This document shows positions 1-10,815 of a stretch of 64,000 bases of DNA, in pieces. The DNA is taken from contig NC_043983.1 in assembly GCF_902150065.1 (NCBI RefSeq), positions 14,040,821 to 14,104,820 of the forward strand, given 5' to 3'. Positions within the stretch are counted from its first letter, which is position 1; every line of letters starts with the position of its first letter. The stretch comes from Myripristis murdjan (taxonomy: Eukaryota; Chordata; Actinopteri; Holocentriformes; Holocentridae). The notes beneath the pieces were generated by a model. That model was given only the letters and a program-made list of their open reading frames with translations, did not search any database and was not told where the DNA came from. Both the position numbers and the translations under genes were made by a program.

Positions 1-2
1 AG

Positions 3-187
3 ACTGTCTCATAAGTCTAATAACAGGATACAACTAGATATACATGAAACCTTAACTTATGATACTGATGAAATTTCTTGTGCATTTAATAATAATTTCA
101 TTGATTCAGTTGAAAAATTGGTTCACGATGTTGGCACTATGTGTAAAGCATTAAATGTAAGAAAAAGCAAATATAAGAGGATATCAT
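3..187 (+). mobile_element. LINE ORF2 fragment (probable)
   Basis: An open frame from the window edge to a stop near 187 reads a stretch containing AFNNNFIDSVEKLV. This resembles the linker between endonuclease and reverse transcriptase in non-LTR retrotransposon ORF2 proteins, where an AFN..F motif is common. The piece is cut by the window edge on the left and has no reverse transcriptase on the right, so it is a truncated relic. Family not assigned; recognition is by pattern only. Confidence 0.4.
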
Positions 188-1908
188 AAAGATATGCAAA
201 CTCTACAAACTCAAACTTTAAGACAAGGCTGTTTTTATTTGTCCACTGACTCCTCTCAAAGATATTTGTGTTGGACAGCTGAGTTGTCGACCCTTATGCT
301 AAAGAAAATGTATACCTGATGATCTTTCTGATGTGTAACCTAAACCGTCAGTCAGACCGAATAACTTTTTAAACACAGTTTCCTCACCTATTTATTCAGG
401 ACAAGACTGGGCAGCACTCCTATAAATTTCCCTGCCCTTTTCAGCAGCTTCTAGCTGTGATCATACTTTTACCAAACCAAGCTGAACAACCATAATGTTC
501 ATATCAGCCATTGCTCTGTCGAATAGCAATGTTTTTATCTACTCTGACTCTTTGCCAGAAGTGGAACAGAAGTGCAAGCATTGATTTGTTTGTGCACTCA
601 CATAGGTGCACTCCCACAGTGATGGGACTTTATATGCAGTGTACACAGACAAGACCTAGTTTGCCTTTAGCATTACACTTGACAGACTGACAAATCAAGC
701 TGCCATGAGGACAGTCACTGGCTGGGGTGAACTCAGTACTACTCAAATAGCTCACCACTGAGAAAGTCGAGTCAACATGATCTCAACAGCTGGAGTGCCA
801 GACATGCCATGAGCGACGTAACATGTTTCGACTATTTGTTTTTGTTTTTATTTTTTTTCCATGCATTCAGATTGTGCTTTATGGGACACACAGTTGTTTT
901 CTAGCCCATGTTTGTGTGGAAAGAAACAAAAATTACCTCTGACAGCCACTTCCTGCTATGGCAGGAGCAGTAGCTTAAAGACAACTCAGCAAACAGAGTT
1001 CATACCTGCCTGTAAGTGTGAAGCGTTCTAAATCAAGTCTGAAGGCACCTAGAGGTTTAAGACGTCGCAGAGTCACAAGATTTATTCTGATCACCATGCC
1101 AGAACTGTAGACAAGACAACTACTGTAAAAAAAATTAACAAGGCCAAACACACAGATGTAAGTAGGAAGCACTCTAAATCAGCTTTGGACCCATGAGCGA
1201 TGAGTGGCAATTTTTACTTAATTTGCAAACAGTGCACACACTCTCTTGGACTCACAGAGATAAACTAACAACATTATTTAGAGCCGAGATGGGAAGGAGC
1301 ATAGATGTTGACTAGCTGGTTAAAAATATCACCAAGCTGTATCCCTGGAAGGCTGCGGTGCTTCTACATCCGTTCTCCTTGTGCAGCTTCACCAATTTCT
1401 TTGTAGCAATCTAATATTTCCAGATGCTCAAGTGATGTTTGGGTTGATAAAATGCAAGTCCTCGCAGGATTGTCCAATGTGTATTCGCTTTAAACATCAT
1501 TTTGTTTCACATGGCTGCAATATGCCGGTTCTTCTCAGTTATATCATGCATGCAACAATTTGTGTTTTTTTTTTTGTTTGTTTGTTTTTTCTTGTCTTTT
1601 GGATCAGTATCACCTATTGAGAGTTGATCTATTCAATATATTCATAGTTAAGCATAAACTACAGATAGAGGAGACGTTTTTGAATAGACAAAAAAAATCA
1701 TTATCAAATCAGATATGGCATGACGATGACATTTTGGAGGGGGAGATGAAAGTAAGTCAACACACACCCACGCACAAACACGTACCAGGCAAATAAAAGG
1801 AAGGTTTCATTAACCGGGCACTGTGTCACATCAGAGCAGTCACTTCCCACCAGACTCAAACTGAACCTAAAACAGGCTCCATAGTATCAGTCTCACTGGG
1901 TTTTATTT
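188..1908. other. Intergenic, no gene seen
   Basis: AT-rich unique-looking sequence. Short open frames on both strands show no recognisable domain and no splice-consistent coding pattern. A T-run followed by TTTG repeats lies at about 1,562-1,590. Nothing else can be supported. Confidence 0.5.
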
Positions 1909-1916
1909 CCATACTT

Positions 1917-2215
1917 GGTAACACTTTACAATAAGAGTACAACAATTAACGTTAGTTAACATTAGTTAATGCCGTAATGGTTAATTAACTGTTAGTTAAC
2001 GATTATTATGGCATTTACTAATGTTAATAATATCTAAAATAACCCTTAAATAACATATAAATTAATACCTTAGCATGAACAGCATTAGTACATGATTCTT
2101 AGACACATTAGTTAACGGTTTGTTAACTGTTACTTAATGTTTATTACCTGTTACATAATGTTTATTACGGCATTAACTAACGTTAATTGTTGTACTCTTA
2201 TTGTAAAGTGTTACC
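1917..2215. mobile_element. Palindromic MITE, hAT-like
   Basis: A 299-bp element with long terminal inverted repeats: the left end starts GGTAACACTTTACAATAAGA and the right end is its reverse complement, with complementarity continuing inward past the AACGTTAGTTAA segment. The flanks are CCATACTT (1909-1916) and CAATACTT (2216-2223), an 8-bp near-identical target duplication with one mismatch, as expected for the hAT superfamily. There is no coding capacity, so it is a non-autonomous element. The interior is AT-rich and largely made of GTTAAC-type repeats. Confidence 0.75.
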
Positions 2216-2284
2216 CAATACTTGCAGGTGATACCAGCAGAACAGTGGAATATGTTGGGGAACTCAAAAGACAAGGTTCAAAGG

Positions 2285-2801
2285 TGTCGTGGTTCTGAGT
2301 TTCTGGTCTGTTGGACTTTTGGTTTGCACTCGGCTTTTGTTTTTCTGTGTTTTCCTTGGGTTTTAGTGTCGTTTCCTTTGCCCTACTGTGTCACTCCCCT
2401 TAGTGGTTTCACCTGTGTCTGGTTCTTCAGTCTTTTTTGCCGCTCCAAGTTCCACACCTGCCCTGAGTCTGTGGGGTTATCCTGGCTTGTCCTGATCCCT
2501 ATCAGTGTTTTCCCCCAGCCTCTCCCCTGCGTTCTCCTGTCTTGTGCTCCAGGCCCTTCCCCAGGTGTGTCTTGTTATCTTAATAGTTTCTTGTGTATTT
2601 AAGTCCTCTCTTCAGTTCTGTTCTTTGTCTGATCATCATCTTTGCTGCTATGTGGTGTACTGCCATGTGTGCCTCCAGTGGTCCCAGTGCTTATGCCTAG
2701 TGCTCCTCGAGTTATTTAATAGTTTCAGTTAATAAATTATTATTTTTCTTCACTGCAACCTGCTCCTGCATTTGGGTCCTAGCTCCCCCACACACCTGAC
2801 A
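2285..2801 (+). mobile_element. Solo LTR of an LTR retrotransposon
   Basis: A 517-bp unit starting TGTCG and ending CTGACA, flanked on both sides by the same 6 bp CAAAGG (2279-2284 and 2802-2807). The interior is pyrimidine-rich, with an AATAAA about 70 bp before the 3' end, in the usual place for an LTR R-U5 boundary. No internal retroelement genes follow, so this is a solo LTR left by recombination. It resembles Gypsy-type LTRs of fish, but the family is inferred, not searched. Identical flanking repeats suggest moderate age. Open frames inside it are not genes. Confidence 0.6.
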
Positions 2802-2879
2802 CAAAGGTACTTCAGATTAACGCCAACTGGTTCTTAAGTATTACCTCTGTCAACTTATTAAACAGAATTATTCATTTTA

Positions 2880-2985
2880 GGGGATCAGCGAGTGTACCAC
2901 TACTACTACAACTAACACAACAACAATAATAATAATTGCAATGGTGGTTATTATTAGTAGCAGTAGTAGTAGTAACCATTTTAAA
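2880..2985. repeat. Trinucleotide-rich imperfect inverted repeat
   Basis: CCACTACTACTAC-type sequence is followed about 50 bp later by GTAGTAGTAGTAACC-type sequence, separated by an (AAT)n run. The two arms are roughly reverse complementary. It is probably simple-sequence expansion rather than a functional hairpin. Confidence 0.5.
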
Positions 2986-3092
2986 TATACATCAAAAGCA
3001 ACGAGGAGTCACAAAAAGGAAGTGTAAAAGTTACAAAGGTTCATTAACTAAAACCAAGTCTATAAACAGAGGTAAGAATTGATTTAAGGTAG

Positions 3093-3190
3093 CTCATCAT
3101 CCCTTTCCTCTCTCTCCCCTGCCTTTCCTGTCTCTCTTCTGTAACTGTCAAATAAAGCGGAAATGCCAAAAAAACAATCTTTAAAAAATG
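3093..3190 (+). mobile_element. tRNA-derived SINE, 3' tail fragment
   Basis: The stretch CTCTCTCCCCTGCCTTTCCT followed by CTGTCAAATAAAGC and an A-rich end matches the tail of the two longer SINE copies in this window (18,406-18,573 and 37,963-38,134). The tRNA-like head is missing. Confidence 0.6.
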
Positions 3191-3269
3191 CGATTGATTT
3201 AAAGCAAAAGCAAATACAGATTTCACTAACCTATGCTTGTTATACATGACTTACTATTTTGAAAACTTT

Positions 3270-3720
3270 GAATCATGACTGTAATAATAAAAATCACCAC
3301 AAACCCCATGTGTCTTTTGAAACCAGAAACACCTAATATGGCGTTAATAAAAATCATGAACTTGCACAGACTGGCCCAGCACACAGATTTTTTCTTCCAG
3401 CTGCGCTTTGACTCGCTGTGCAGTTGTAACTTGCCTGAGGCCAACAGACGAGATGGATCAGTCTCCGGGCTTTTACTGCAAAAGCTTCTGTCACCTTTAG
3501 TGACAAGCCTGGACCTTATGACAGCCAGAATACCCCGATTAGACCGTCTCTCACAGGGGGACATCTGATCAGACATACAACCAGTGGGGAGACCCCGTTC
3601 AGCCTTTTTAAGTGAGATCTCACAGCAAGATCTTAAATTTAATTCTAAACCCAACAGGCTGCCCATGTGAAGAGATTAAAACGAGGTCTGATGTGACCTC
3701 TGCAGGAAAGAATCAACCCT
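3270..3720 (-). mobile_element. LINE (L2-like) ORF2 C-terminal/3' fragment
   Basis: On the minus strand the sequence reads SRLVTKGDRSFCSKSPETD, close to the conserved end of fish L2/Rex1-type ORF2 proteins, where a TKGDRAFAVRAPRLWN-like segment recurs, preceded by a GF.I.FKILL-like stretch. A 146-codon minus-strand frame over 3,226-3,666 is part of this relic and not a host gene. Frame interruptions show it is dead. Family assignment is by pattern memory. Confidence 0.5.
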
Positions 3721-5100
3721 GTTTACCTGCATTGAAATTGTCCTCACACAATGGAAGCAGAGGTGTTTAGCTATGGATGAATGTTTGACAGCAGAATGGT
3801 GTCCCCAAAATTTCATCTTCACCAAATATTAGCTGAACAGATGACAATTTGAAATTGTTCTGCACTACCAGGGAATACTAGTTTGTCATTGCCACGGTCC
3901 TTTCCTACTGTGTTGCCAAGGGCCAGCTCCATTAATTGTTTGCCAAACACCTGTGTGTAAGATTGCTATGCATCTAAAATATCTCTGGCAAGAACAATTT
4001 GCATTATCTCTGGGCCAATTTGGATAAGATGAGTCATTCACTGAGTCAAGGAGACATTCAGCACTCCATAAAACGTCTCCATTTATTCTCTCAGACTTAG
4101 ATGGTTTATCGGGAGGTCAACCAGACAAGCCTGTAGTATTATCGTAAATGCATTTAAAAAGTTCCACACAGCGCCACGGGCAACACAAAACAAATGGGTA
4201 TATATTTACTTGAGTGCAAAATAGTCTGTATTGCATTAGCTGGTTTACTGGCTTTATCCACATTTTGATCACAGCCTTAATGTGAGATGTCCTTCAGGGT
4301 TGCAAAATAACTTTGGTTACATGACAAGTAATTTATATTCAACCTCTGAAATCCCAGGTGACAAGTAAGTACGCTACATGTTATTCTATTTGACTTGCTT
4401 GAACACTCAGAATATTAAACTGAGCATGCCTCCAGCACTTTCACATGGCTGGGAGGTATTTTAAATATGACAAGAACTGAGTCACAACGGATTAGCCCAG
4501 TACAGATTAATATTTCATCCAGTCATGTCTTTTTGAATTTGGTCAAAAATTTCTTGGAAGGGATTACTAATACAAGCTGAGGGAATAGAGCTTCCAGGAG
4601 TCACCTGGCCATTTCTGGAGGACTGGTGACACAACTGTGGTAATACTCCACTGATATATGTTTATGTCATTCTCTTTGCGGATAATAATAGTTAAAAAAA
4701 AAAAAAAAAAAAAAACTAATTTCTACCAATAATTCACCGCAGTGTTTTTCCCTTCTTGGCATGTAATTGATTCCCTCATCGAAATTCTCTGCTGTGGTCT
4801 TCAGTTCATTAGATGCTGTGTTTCTGTACAGTTTTATAAAACCCTGTTGATTTCTGAATGTACAAAACAACTTAATAAAGCAGAAAAGGTATATTCTGAA
4901 TTATAGGCTATTTGTAGGTGCCTTACTAAGGCTTTGAGATTAGTTGGTATTGATTTAATTTCATGGAATTATAAGATCTTCGGGCTCCTCCAGTCAGTGG
5001 GAAAATCATTTCAAACAGTTTTTTTTTTTCTAAAAGCCTACATAAATTATAGCTGCTGCACAGCAATGGTCGGGGCCGGGCAGTTTTAGGCAATTCTGAG
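3721..5100. other. Intergenic, no gene seen
   Basis: AT-rich sequence with a 21-bp A-run near 4,694-4,714. No coding exon, RNA gene or clear transposon end is recognised. Confidence 0.5.
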
Positions 5101-5157
5101 CAACAAGTGGAGGATACAAAGATGAAAATAAAGGTGGCATTCTAACATGCATTTTGC

Positions 5158-5232
5158 ATCAGTTGAAACTTGAACTCACAATTTCTGGCATGAAGGACAA
5201 TGCTCTATCTCACTGAGCTAATTGGCAAGTGT
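5158..5232 (-). mobile_element. tRNA-derived SINE head
   Basis: On the minus strand TTAGCTCAGTGAGATAGAGC (box A-like, 5,202-5,221) is followed 40 nt later by GAGTTCAAGTTTC (box B-like, 5,165-5,177), with tRNA-like spacing. The anticodon arm and acceptor stem do not close well and flanking non-tRNA sequence continues, so this is a SINE or decayed tRNA-like copy rather than a working tRNA gene. Confidence 0.6.
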
Positions 5233-5269
5233 CAATGCATGTGAGGCTTCATAAATTGATTAAGCCAGT

Positions 5270-6345
5270 CACATGATAGCAGCCACCTATGTATGGAAAG
5301 GCTGCTGTAAAAAAAAAAAAAAAAAAAAAAAAATCAGTCTTCAAGATAAAAATCTGAAAATATACATATTGCTTCTAGACAGCATGGAAATGTTGGTAAT
5401 TTCTTTTTAACAATGATTGATTTGCTCCATAAGTGAAAAACTGATGTTTAAAAATGCCATTCTTGCATTGACTCCAATTGTTTACATGAGAGCAAAATTC
5501 AAAATGCTGTCAAAAATTGAGTTTTTGAGATAAAATTCTGAAATTTGCCACCCATCATCTATCATGACTCCAAAATTGGCCATTTTTTTCAAAAACATTG
5601 AAGATTTATTTACCAAGAATTTGCAAGTGTATGTTTACAGTACCATTTACAGTCAAACATTTTGATTCACTGTAGGCTCAGTTTTTGATCAATCAAAAAT
5701 CTGTGTGGATCATTTGTGTAAGACAGTCTGAAGATGCTCTGTAGTAAGTTTGGTGACATTTGAGCAAAAATTGTGGGAGGAGATAGGCGTAATAAGTTTT
5801 ACAGTTTTTGAAAAAAAAAAAAACAGTAATGAATTTCATAATTTGCAGTAGGTTTAAATGGACAAAAGTGTCTTCAATATTGGGGCTACATTTTGGTGAA
5901 AGTTGCAAAGCTGTAACCAGGGGCGCCATATATGGGGGAAAGTTAGGACAATTCCAAGATCCCTTGCCTGACAGGGGCCCCAAAAAATAGGTAAAAACTA
6001 ATATAAAATTATTAAACCATCATCGAGTAATTTTTTTTTTTTTTTTTCATGGGGCCCAAAATTCCTGGCAGCGCTCCTGGCTGTAACACATGTGGTTGAT
6101 TTCTTATGAATTCTCAAAGTTTTGAAATTTAGAGGCTTGCTGTAGCGCCACCATCAGGACTATTGACTTGTGTTTGCAGCTGAGGAAATCTGGCATGACC
6201 TTTGTGCAAAATTTGGTGATTTTTCGCGCGTGGGAAGTAAGATTTCCTCGGAAGAAGAAAGAAGAACAAGAGCAAGAAGAAGAACACGCAGGAATATAAG
6301 AGGGTCCTGACAGCTTAGGCTGCCTGGCCCCTAATAAATAAATAA
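5270..6345. repeat. Composite of unclassified interspersed repeats
   Basis: A long A-run at about 5,310-5,333, a T-run at 6,030-6,048, a segment with TGTAGCGCCACCATCAGG (about 6,139-6,157) and a GAA-rich run (6,251-6,294) before AGAGGGTCCTGACAG. The GCCACCA.CAGG phrase followed by a GAAGAA run is a recurrent combination in fish repeats; similar GCCACCA phrases occur at about 29,330 and 29,650. The family is not assigned, and no reading frame survives. Confidence 0.4.
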
Positions 6346-6349
6346 ACAA

Positions 6350-7170
6350 GATTAAAGCAGCTGATCAGTTGGATGATACACAGTATGTGTGTGGATATCT
6401 GATAGATAAGTTACATTATTTTTTACAGTGTCCTTTAAGCAGAAATGTTCACTTTCCTCATAGTGCCTTTAAACCTGCAAAGCGGTGCTACTCATGACCC
6501 CGTTTCATCCCTCATTTAAAAGTTGCTATAGCCAGGGGATTTGTCAAAAACACTTCACCTCCCGTAACACCGAGAATACACCGCATAGTTTGTCCCGTTG
6601 AAATTTCATTAAAAGTTTTTTGTCTGCAGTCAGATTGCAATTCGCACGTCCTGAGACAGGTTGGAGAGCATCAGCGTTGTGTTGTCCATAATGACAGCTG
6701 GCCTATTAAGTCCCATTGTTCCTGATCCCCCTTCTCCAGCCACGTCCCCTTCAATGGCACATTCAATCTCTTCTCTATCTCCATTTCACCAATACCAAAG
6801 CAAGACGCTTTTATACAATTTACGACGAGGTGTGTGAAGTGAGAATATTTCTACTCATTTCTTGGGAATGCTGGGAAGTGATAGAGCCACAAAGAAATTA
6901 AGTGGGCGAGGGAAGCTGTTTAAATGTGCTAAACCCAATGGTAAACAGTGAAAGCAACGGGAGATTACGGTCACGCACGGTCGGAAGCCAGCACAGATAT
7001 TTTCGGCATGCCATTGTCTCCGGGTCTCCAAAGCCCCCCTCGCTGAAACCGACACAGCACAAACATGATTATCTCGGAGCTGTTGGTCTTGTCAAAATAC
7101 ATTCAGCCTCACCTCTGACAGACATGCTGGGAGACTTTGATGTGGTTGGCTATCCGGGAGTGGGTTCGCT
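6350..7170. other. Upstream region of the rxfp3-type gene
   Basis: Single-copy-looking sequence rising in GC content toward 7,000. Open frames here lack recognisable domains. It probably contains distal regulatory sequence for the receptor gene, but no specific site can be supported. Confidence 0.4.
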
Positions 7171-7175
7171 CTCGT

Positions 7176-7280
7176 CCAATCATGTGTTTGTTGAAGAGGA
7201 GCGTCTTATTGCGAGGCTGAGCTTTGCGCGCTCACGTCGGACTTATAAAAGAATGTGGCGCGCGTCAGAGGTGTGAGAAG
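7176..7280 (+). promoter_or_regulatory. Promoter of rxfp3-type gene (CCAAT + TATA)
   Basis: A CCAAT box (7,176-7,180) lies 63 bp before TATAAAA (7,244-7,250). A start site about 30 bp further, near 7,275, would give an unspliced 5' leader of roughly 220 nt before the ATG at 7,493. The position is inferred from motif spacing only. Confidence 0.55.
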
Positions 7281-7492
7281 TGAGAGATGGAGAGGAAGGG
7301 AGAGAGGGAGAGGGAGGATAAGCGAGGTGGATAGGCATCTGTGACATGGTGGGGCATAAAGCAGGATATAGAAACAAAGAATTATATGCCAGTTTATTAA
7401 AAAGGTTTGTTCCAAATGCAAACGAGTTGCTCTTTACACAGGGACCTCTAACTTTGCTGTGTGAGGGGATGTGTGAGTGAGAGAGCCGAGCC

Positions 7493-8695
7493 ATGCAGCT
7501 GAATGAGAGTGGAGTTCAATCCCTGGCTCCAGAGCTGTGTGAGCAGCAAATACTACAAGAGGACAACACCGGCAATTGTAGCGGAGGCTCCACTGGCAAC
7601 CTGTCGCTGCACTGCTGGCTGCAACTCCTCACCAAGGAATCTATCCTAGAGTTGCAGGGAGACGGCTCCAGCGTAGTAGTGCGGGTTATGATAGCATGTG
7701 TCTACTCTATAGTGTGTGCACTGGGGCTGGTTGGAAACTCGCTGGCTCTGTATCTGCTCCACTCACGCCACAGGCAGAAGCAGTCATCCATCAACTGCTT
7801 TGTGATGGGACTGGCTGTGACCGACTTGCAGTTTGTTTTGACTCTGCCGTTCTGGGCCGTGGACACAGCCCTGGACTTCCGCTGGCCATTTGGCCGCATC
7901 ATGTGTAAGATCATCAGCTCTGTCACCACCATGAACATGTACGCCAGTGTCTTTTTCCTCACAGCTATGAGTGTGGCACGCTACTACTCCATCTCCTCTG
8001 CGCTGAAGATGCACAGCCGGCGGCTCGCAGCCACCAGGGCCAAGTGGACTAGCTTGGGCATCTGGGCTGTGTCTCTGTTGGCCACGTTGCCCCATGCTGT
8101 CTACTCCACCAGCGCCCAGGTGTCAGACGAAGAGCTGTGCCTGGTCCGTTTCCCAGATTCAGGAAGCTGGGATCCTCAGCTTCTTCTGGGGCTGTACCAG
8201 CTGCAAAAAGTCCTGCTGGGCTTCCTTATTCCTCTGGTAATTATCACTGTCTGCTACCTGCTGCTGCTGCGTTTCGTCCTCAGCCGTCGCATCACAGGGG
8301 CTGCCAGCGTTGAGGTTAAGCAGGGCCAGCACAGGCGCTGCTCCAAAGTCACCAAGTCTGTTGTCATCGTGGTCCTGTCCTTCTTTCTGTGCTGGCTTCC
8401 CAATCAGGCGCTGACACTGTGGGGAGTGCTCATTAAGTTTGACCTTGTGCCATTCAGCAAGGCATTCTACAATGCACAGGCTTACGCCTTCCCCCTGACT
8501 GTATGTTTGGCACACACCAATAGCTGCCTAAACCCCGTGCTCTACTGTCTCATCCGCCGGGAGTTTCGGGCAGGTCTCAAGGAGCTGCTCCTCAACACCA
8601 CACCATCCTTCAGGAGCCTGACTCATCTGCTGCCTCGCAAGGCCAAGGTGGCCGAGGCCCCACCTGTTCTGGTGCTGGTCCAGATGGACGTGTGA
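7493..8695 (+). CDS. rxfp3: Relaxin family peptide receptor 3-type GPCR
   Basis: A single uninterrupted 400-codon frame encoding a class A GPCR. It should sit in the plasma membrane and answer relaxin-3/INSL5-type peptides through Gi; that function is known for the family and inferred here. Visible features: N-glycosylation sites at N4, N28 and N36 in the extracellular tail; TM1 about 61-89; TM2 about 101-122 with LAVTDLQFVLTLPFWAV; the WPFG loop at 131-134; a probable C138-C216 disulfide; ARY at 162-164 in place of DRY (human RXFP3 has TRY); TM6 CWLPNQ at 300-305; TM7 NPVLY at 347-351. The segments EELCLVRFPD and SKVTKSV.IVVLSFFLCWLPNQALT are nearly identical to RXFP3. The absence of introns matches RXFP3/RXFP4. 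Fish carry several rxfp3 paralogues and I cannot say which one this is. The long third-loop insert of human RXFP3 between TM3 and TM4 is absent. Confidence 0.93.
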   Translation: MQLNESGVQSLAPELCEQQILQEDNTGNCSGGSTGNLSLHCWLQLLTKESILELQGDGSSVVVRVMIACVYSIVCALGLVGNSLALYLLHSRHRQKQSSINCFVMGLAVTDLQFVLTLPFWAVDTALDFRWPFGRIMCKIISSVTTMNMYASVFFLTAMSVARYYSISSALKMHSRRLAATRAKWTSLGIWAVSLLATLPHAVYSTSAQVSDEELCLVRFPDSGSWDPQLLLGLYQLQKVLLGFLIPLVIITVCYLLLLRFVLSRRITGAASVEVKQGQHRRCSKVTKSVVIVVLSFFLCWLPNQALTLWGVLIKFDLVPFSKAFYNAQAYAFPLTVCLAHTNSCLNPVLYCLIRREFRAGLKELLLNTTPSFRSLTHLLPRKAKVAEAPPVLVLVQMDV

Positions 8696-8886
8696 CTGGA
8701 AGAACAGCCAACTGTGAGGGGGTAAAGGAAAGAGTGAATGACTCAGACTCACTGACTGAATTAGTGAGTGAGACTTGAATATAGTAGTACTGATGTGCAG
8801 TTGTTTACCATGAAGGTGCGGCTCATCTCTAACTCATCAACCAAGAAAAATACAACATGTTTCTGGTTGACAGAAGGAGCATAATC

Positions 8887-8892
8887 ATTAAA
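8887..8892 (+). promoter_or_regulatory. Possible poly(A) signal of the receptor gene
   Basis: ATTAAA lies about 190 nt after the stop codon and is the nearest plausible poly(A) hexamer. Further AATAAA hexamers downstream could be used instead. Confidence 0.35.
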
Positions 8893-8899
8893 GACTACC

Positions 8900-10800
8900 C
8901 AGTGGGATGTGCCCCAGTTTCGCTATGTGCTCTCAATTTCACTCTGCAACAGATGTTATTCCTTGTTATACTATGACTTTCTCTTTCTGTCTCTCTCTTG
9001 CCTCTGACAGACAATGTTTGTGCTGCTCTCTGATTATTTGGCATAAATATGTAACAGTGTTAGTTATGACTGAATTACTTAGGTCCAGTGCTTCTCGCAG
9101 AGACTTGTCTGGAATTAATTTAGATTGTAAACTTTGATTAATATTTGTCACATCATCTCTATCATGACTTGGATGAATAATCCTTTTTATACTGTCACTC
9201 ACCAAAGGGTGAAATCTACCAAACATAACACTGTCCACAGTGCATGAGAATAACCCACTCTGCTCTTCATTCATGAAATTGTGAATGACTTGGATCTAAA
9301 TAATGAAAAATGTTATCATGCAGTAGTACAAATAGAAACATGAGATGATTAACAATAACAGGGAGGTATCTCAGAAGGCTGTCCTGGCTAATGGCTGTGT
9401 TTGTGTTTGCTCAGTTTTTGCAGTGCTGTCCTTATCTTGTGTACATTGTTTCATGTAAACAAAATGGGAGGGGCGGGGGGATAAACAGTCATAGCTGTCG
9501 AGCTGTTGCTGTACTGCACTCTAATTGGCAAGATCAATGAACAATAGAGAGAAGGTGCATAAAATACCTATCTGTCAGAAATGAGATGAATAAAACATTG
9601 AGGTAGAGTGCTGGGCAGTATGTGTATGGGGAAGAAAAGGAAAATATAATTAATGGCGTTGCATTGTCTTGGGGAGCTGTTGCGCATGAAAACTGTGGAT
9701 GAAATTGTGAAAAATAAAGTAGACCATGAACAAAATGAATCGTGCATAACTTAGCTGTTCAGTTGTAAATATGGGAGCTAAAGCAGAAGCATCGGAATAT
9801 TCTTCTGGGGAAACCTTGAGGTCTGAGAGTTGAGAAATAGGATGAACACTTCTCTGCAACTATTCTCCGACTTCCATCAAGAGAGCACATACTGTAACCA
9901 CACAAACAGAAATATTCACACACATGCTCCTTGTATGTGTCTTTCATACAGAGGTGCAGTTCTCCCGCAGCTGTAGACTCAGACAGAATGTGCTTCTGTC
10001 TGAGTCTACATCTAAATGAATGTTTTATAACTCATGTTGTATCCCTGCATCTGTGAGCTATATCAGGCCATTCATTAAAGTGAAATACTCCTCAGTGGAC
10101 AATGCACTGACGACAACAACAGGCATGCACTCTCTGTCAAATCACTGTCCTATCTGCAGAAGCACTAGAGTAATGCTAATGTGATAATACAGTATTCTGT
10201 GCTTGTGTTGTTCTTGTGCTTTATCATGGCTGTAACCGTAATGAAAGTCTTTCATATACATAATATCTATTTGATGTTTAAGTGGAAAACTGATATTGAT
10301 GGAGATAAAAGAAAGAAAAAAATGTATAGATAAATAAATAGATGAATAAATAATAGCCCTGAACTTGAACTATTTGGAATAATTGGGCCAGGCTGAGTTA
10401 GAATTCAGAGCACTCATTCGGGGAGATGTGTGAGGCAGCCAAGCCGTTGGGATTTTGAGAGATAAAGTGGGACCAGTGTTGTTAAACAATTCTATACTAA
10501 CAGAGGGGTACAGAGACAGAGCCTCAGTCCTCGCTTTCTTTTGTTAATAGTTTTCATTTCCTCATTCTGTGTTTGTGCAGCAACTCTTAAGTCACTAACA
10601 ACATTGTCACTGCACTACCTAAAGATTATCTATAAACAAAAGAAATACCAGAGGCACTGTTTTTAACAGGGATTGCATGGGACTAATGGACTAATATTAA
10701 CCTTGATAATATTTACTACTAAAAGGTACTATGAAAGAAGGAAAGAGCACCCTTTTTTAAAATGTCCAGGCAAAACAGCCATTAAATGTGAGTTTTTTTA
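8900..10800. other. Intergenic, no gene seen
   Basis: Start of the gene desert. AT-rich, with a G-rich run at about 9,465-9,480, a perfect hairpin at 9,972-10,010 (listed separately) and an (A)nTAAATAAA stretch near 10,310-10,350. No exon is recognised. Confidence 0.5.
9972..10010. repeat. Perfect 17-bp inverted repeat, 5-nt loop
   Basis: Left arm TGTAGACTCAGACAGAA (9,972-9,988), loop TGTGC, right arm its exact reverse complement (9,994-10,010). Complementarity stops abruptly at both outer ends, which suggests a snap-back copying event and not a decayed transposon. Confidence 0.9.
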
Positions 10801-10815
10801 TTTTTTTCAATGTCA

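Noticed and set aside
2222-2602. 126-codon plus-strand open frame
   Set aside because: It lies mostly inside the solo LTR and shows no protein-like pattern.
3226-3666. 146-codon minus-strand open frame
   Set aside because: Part of a decayed LINE 3' region; the recognisable segment is retroelement-like, not a host gene.
5158-5232. Possible working tRNA gene (minus)
   Set aside because: Box A and B are present but the acceptor and anticodon stems do not close; SINE-like context.
7784-8515. Long antisense frames opposite the receptor gene
   Set aside because: Shadow frames of a GC-rich coding sequence.
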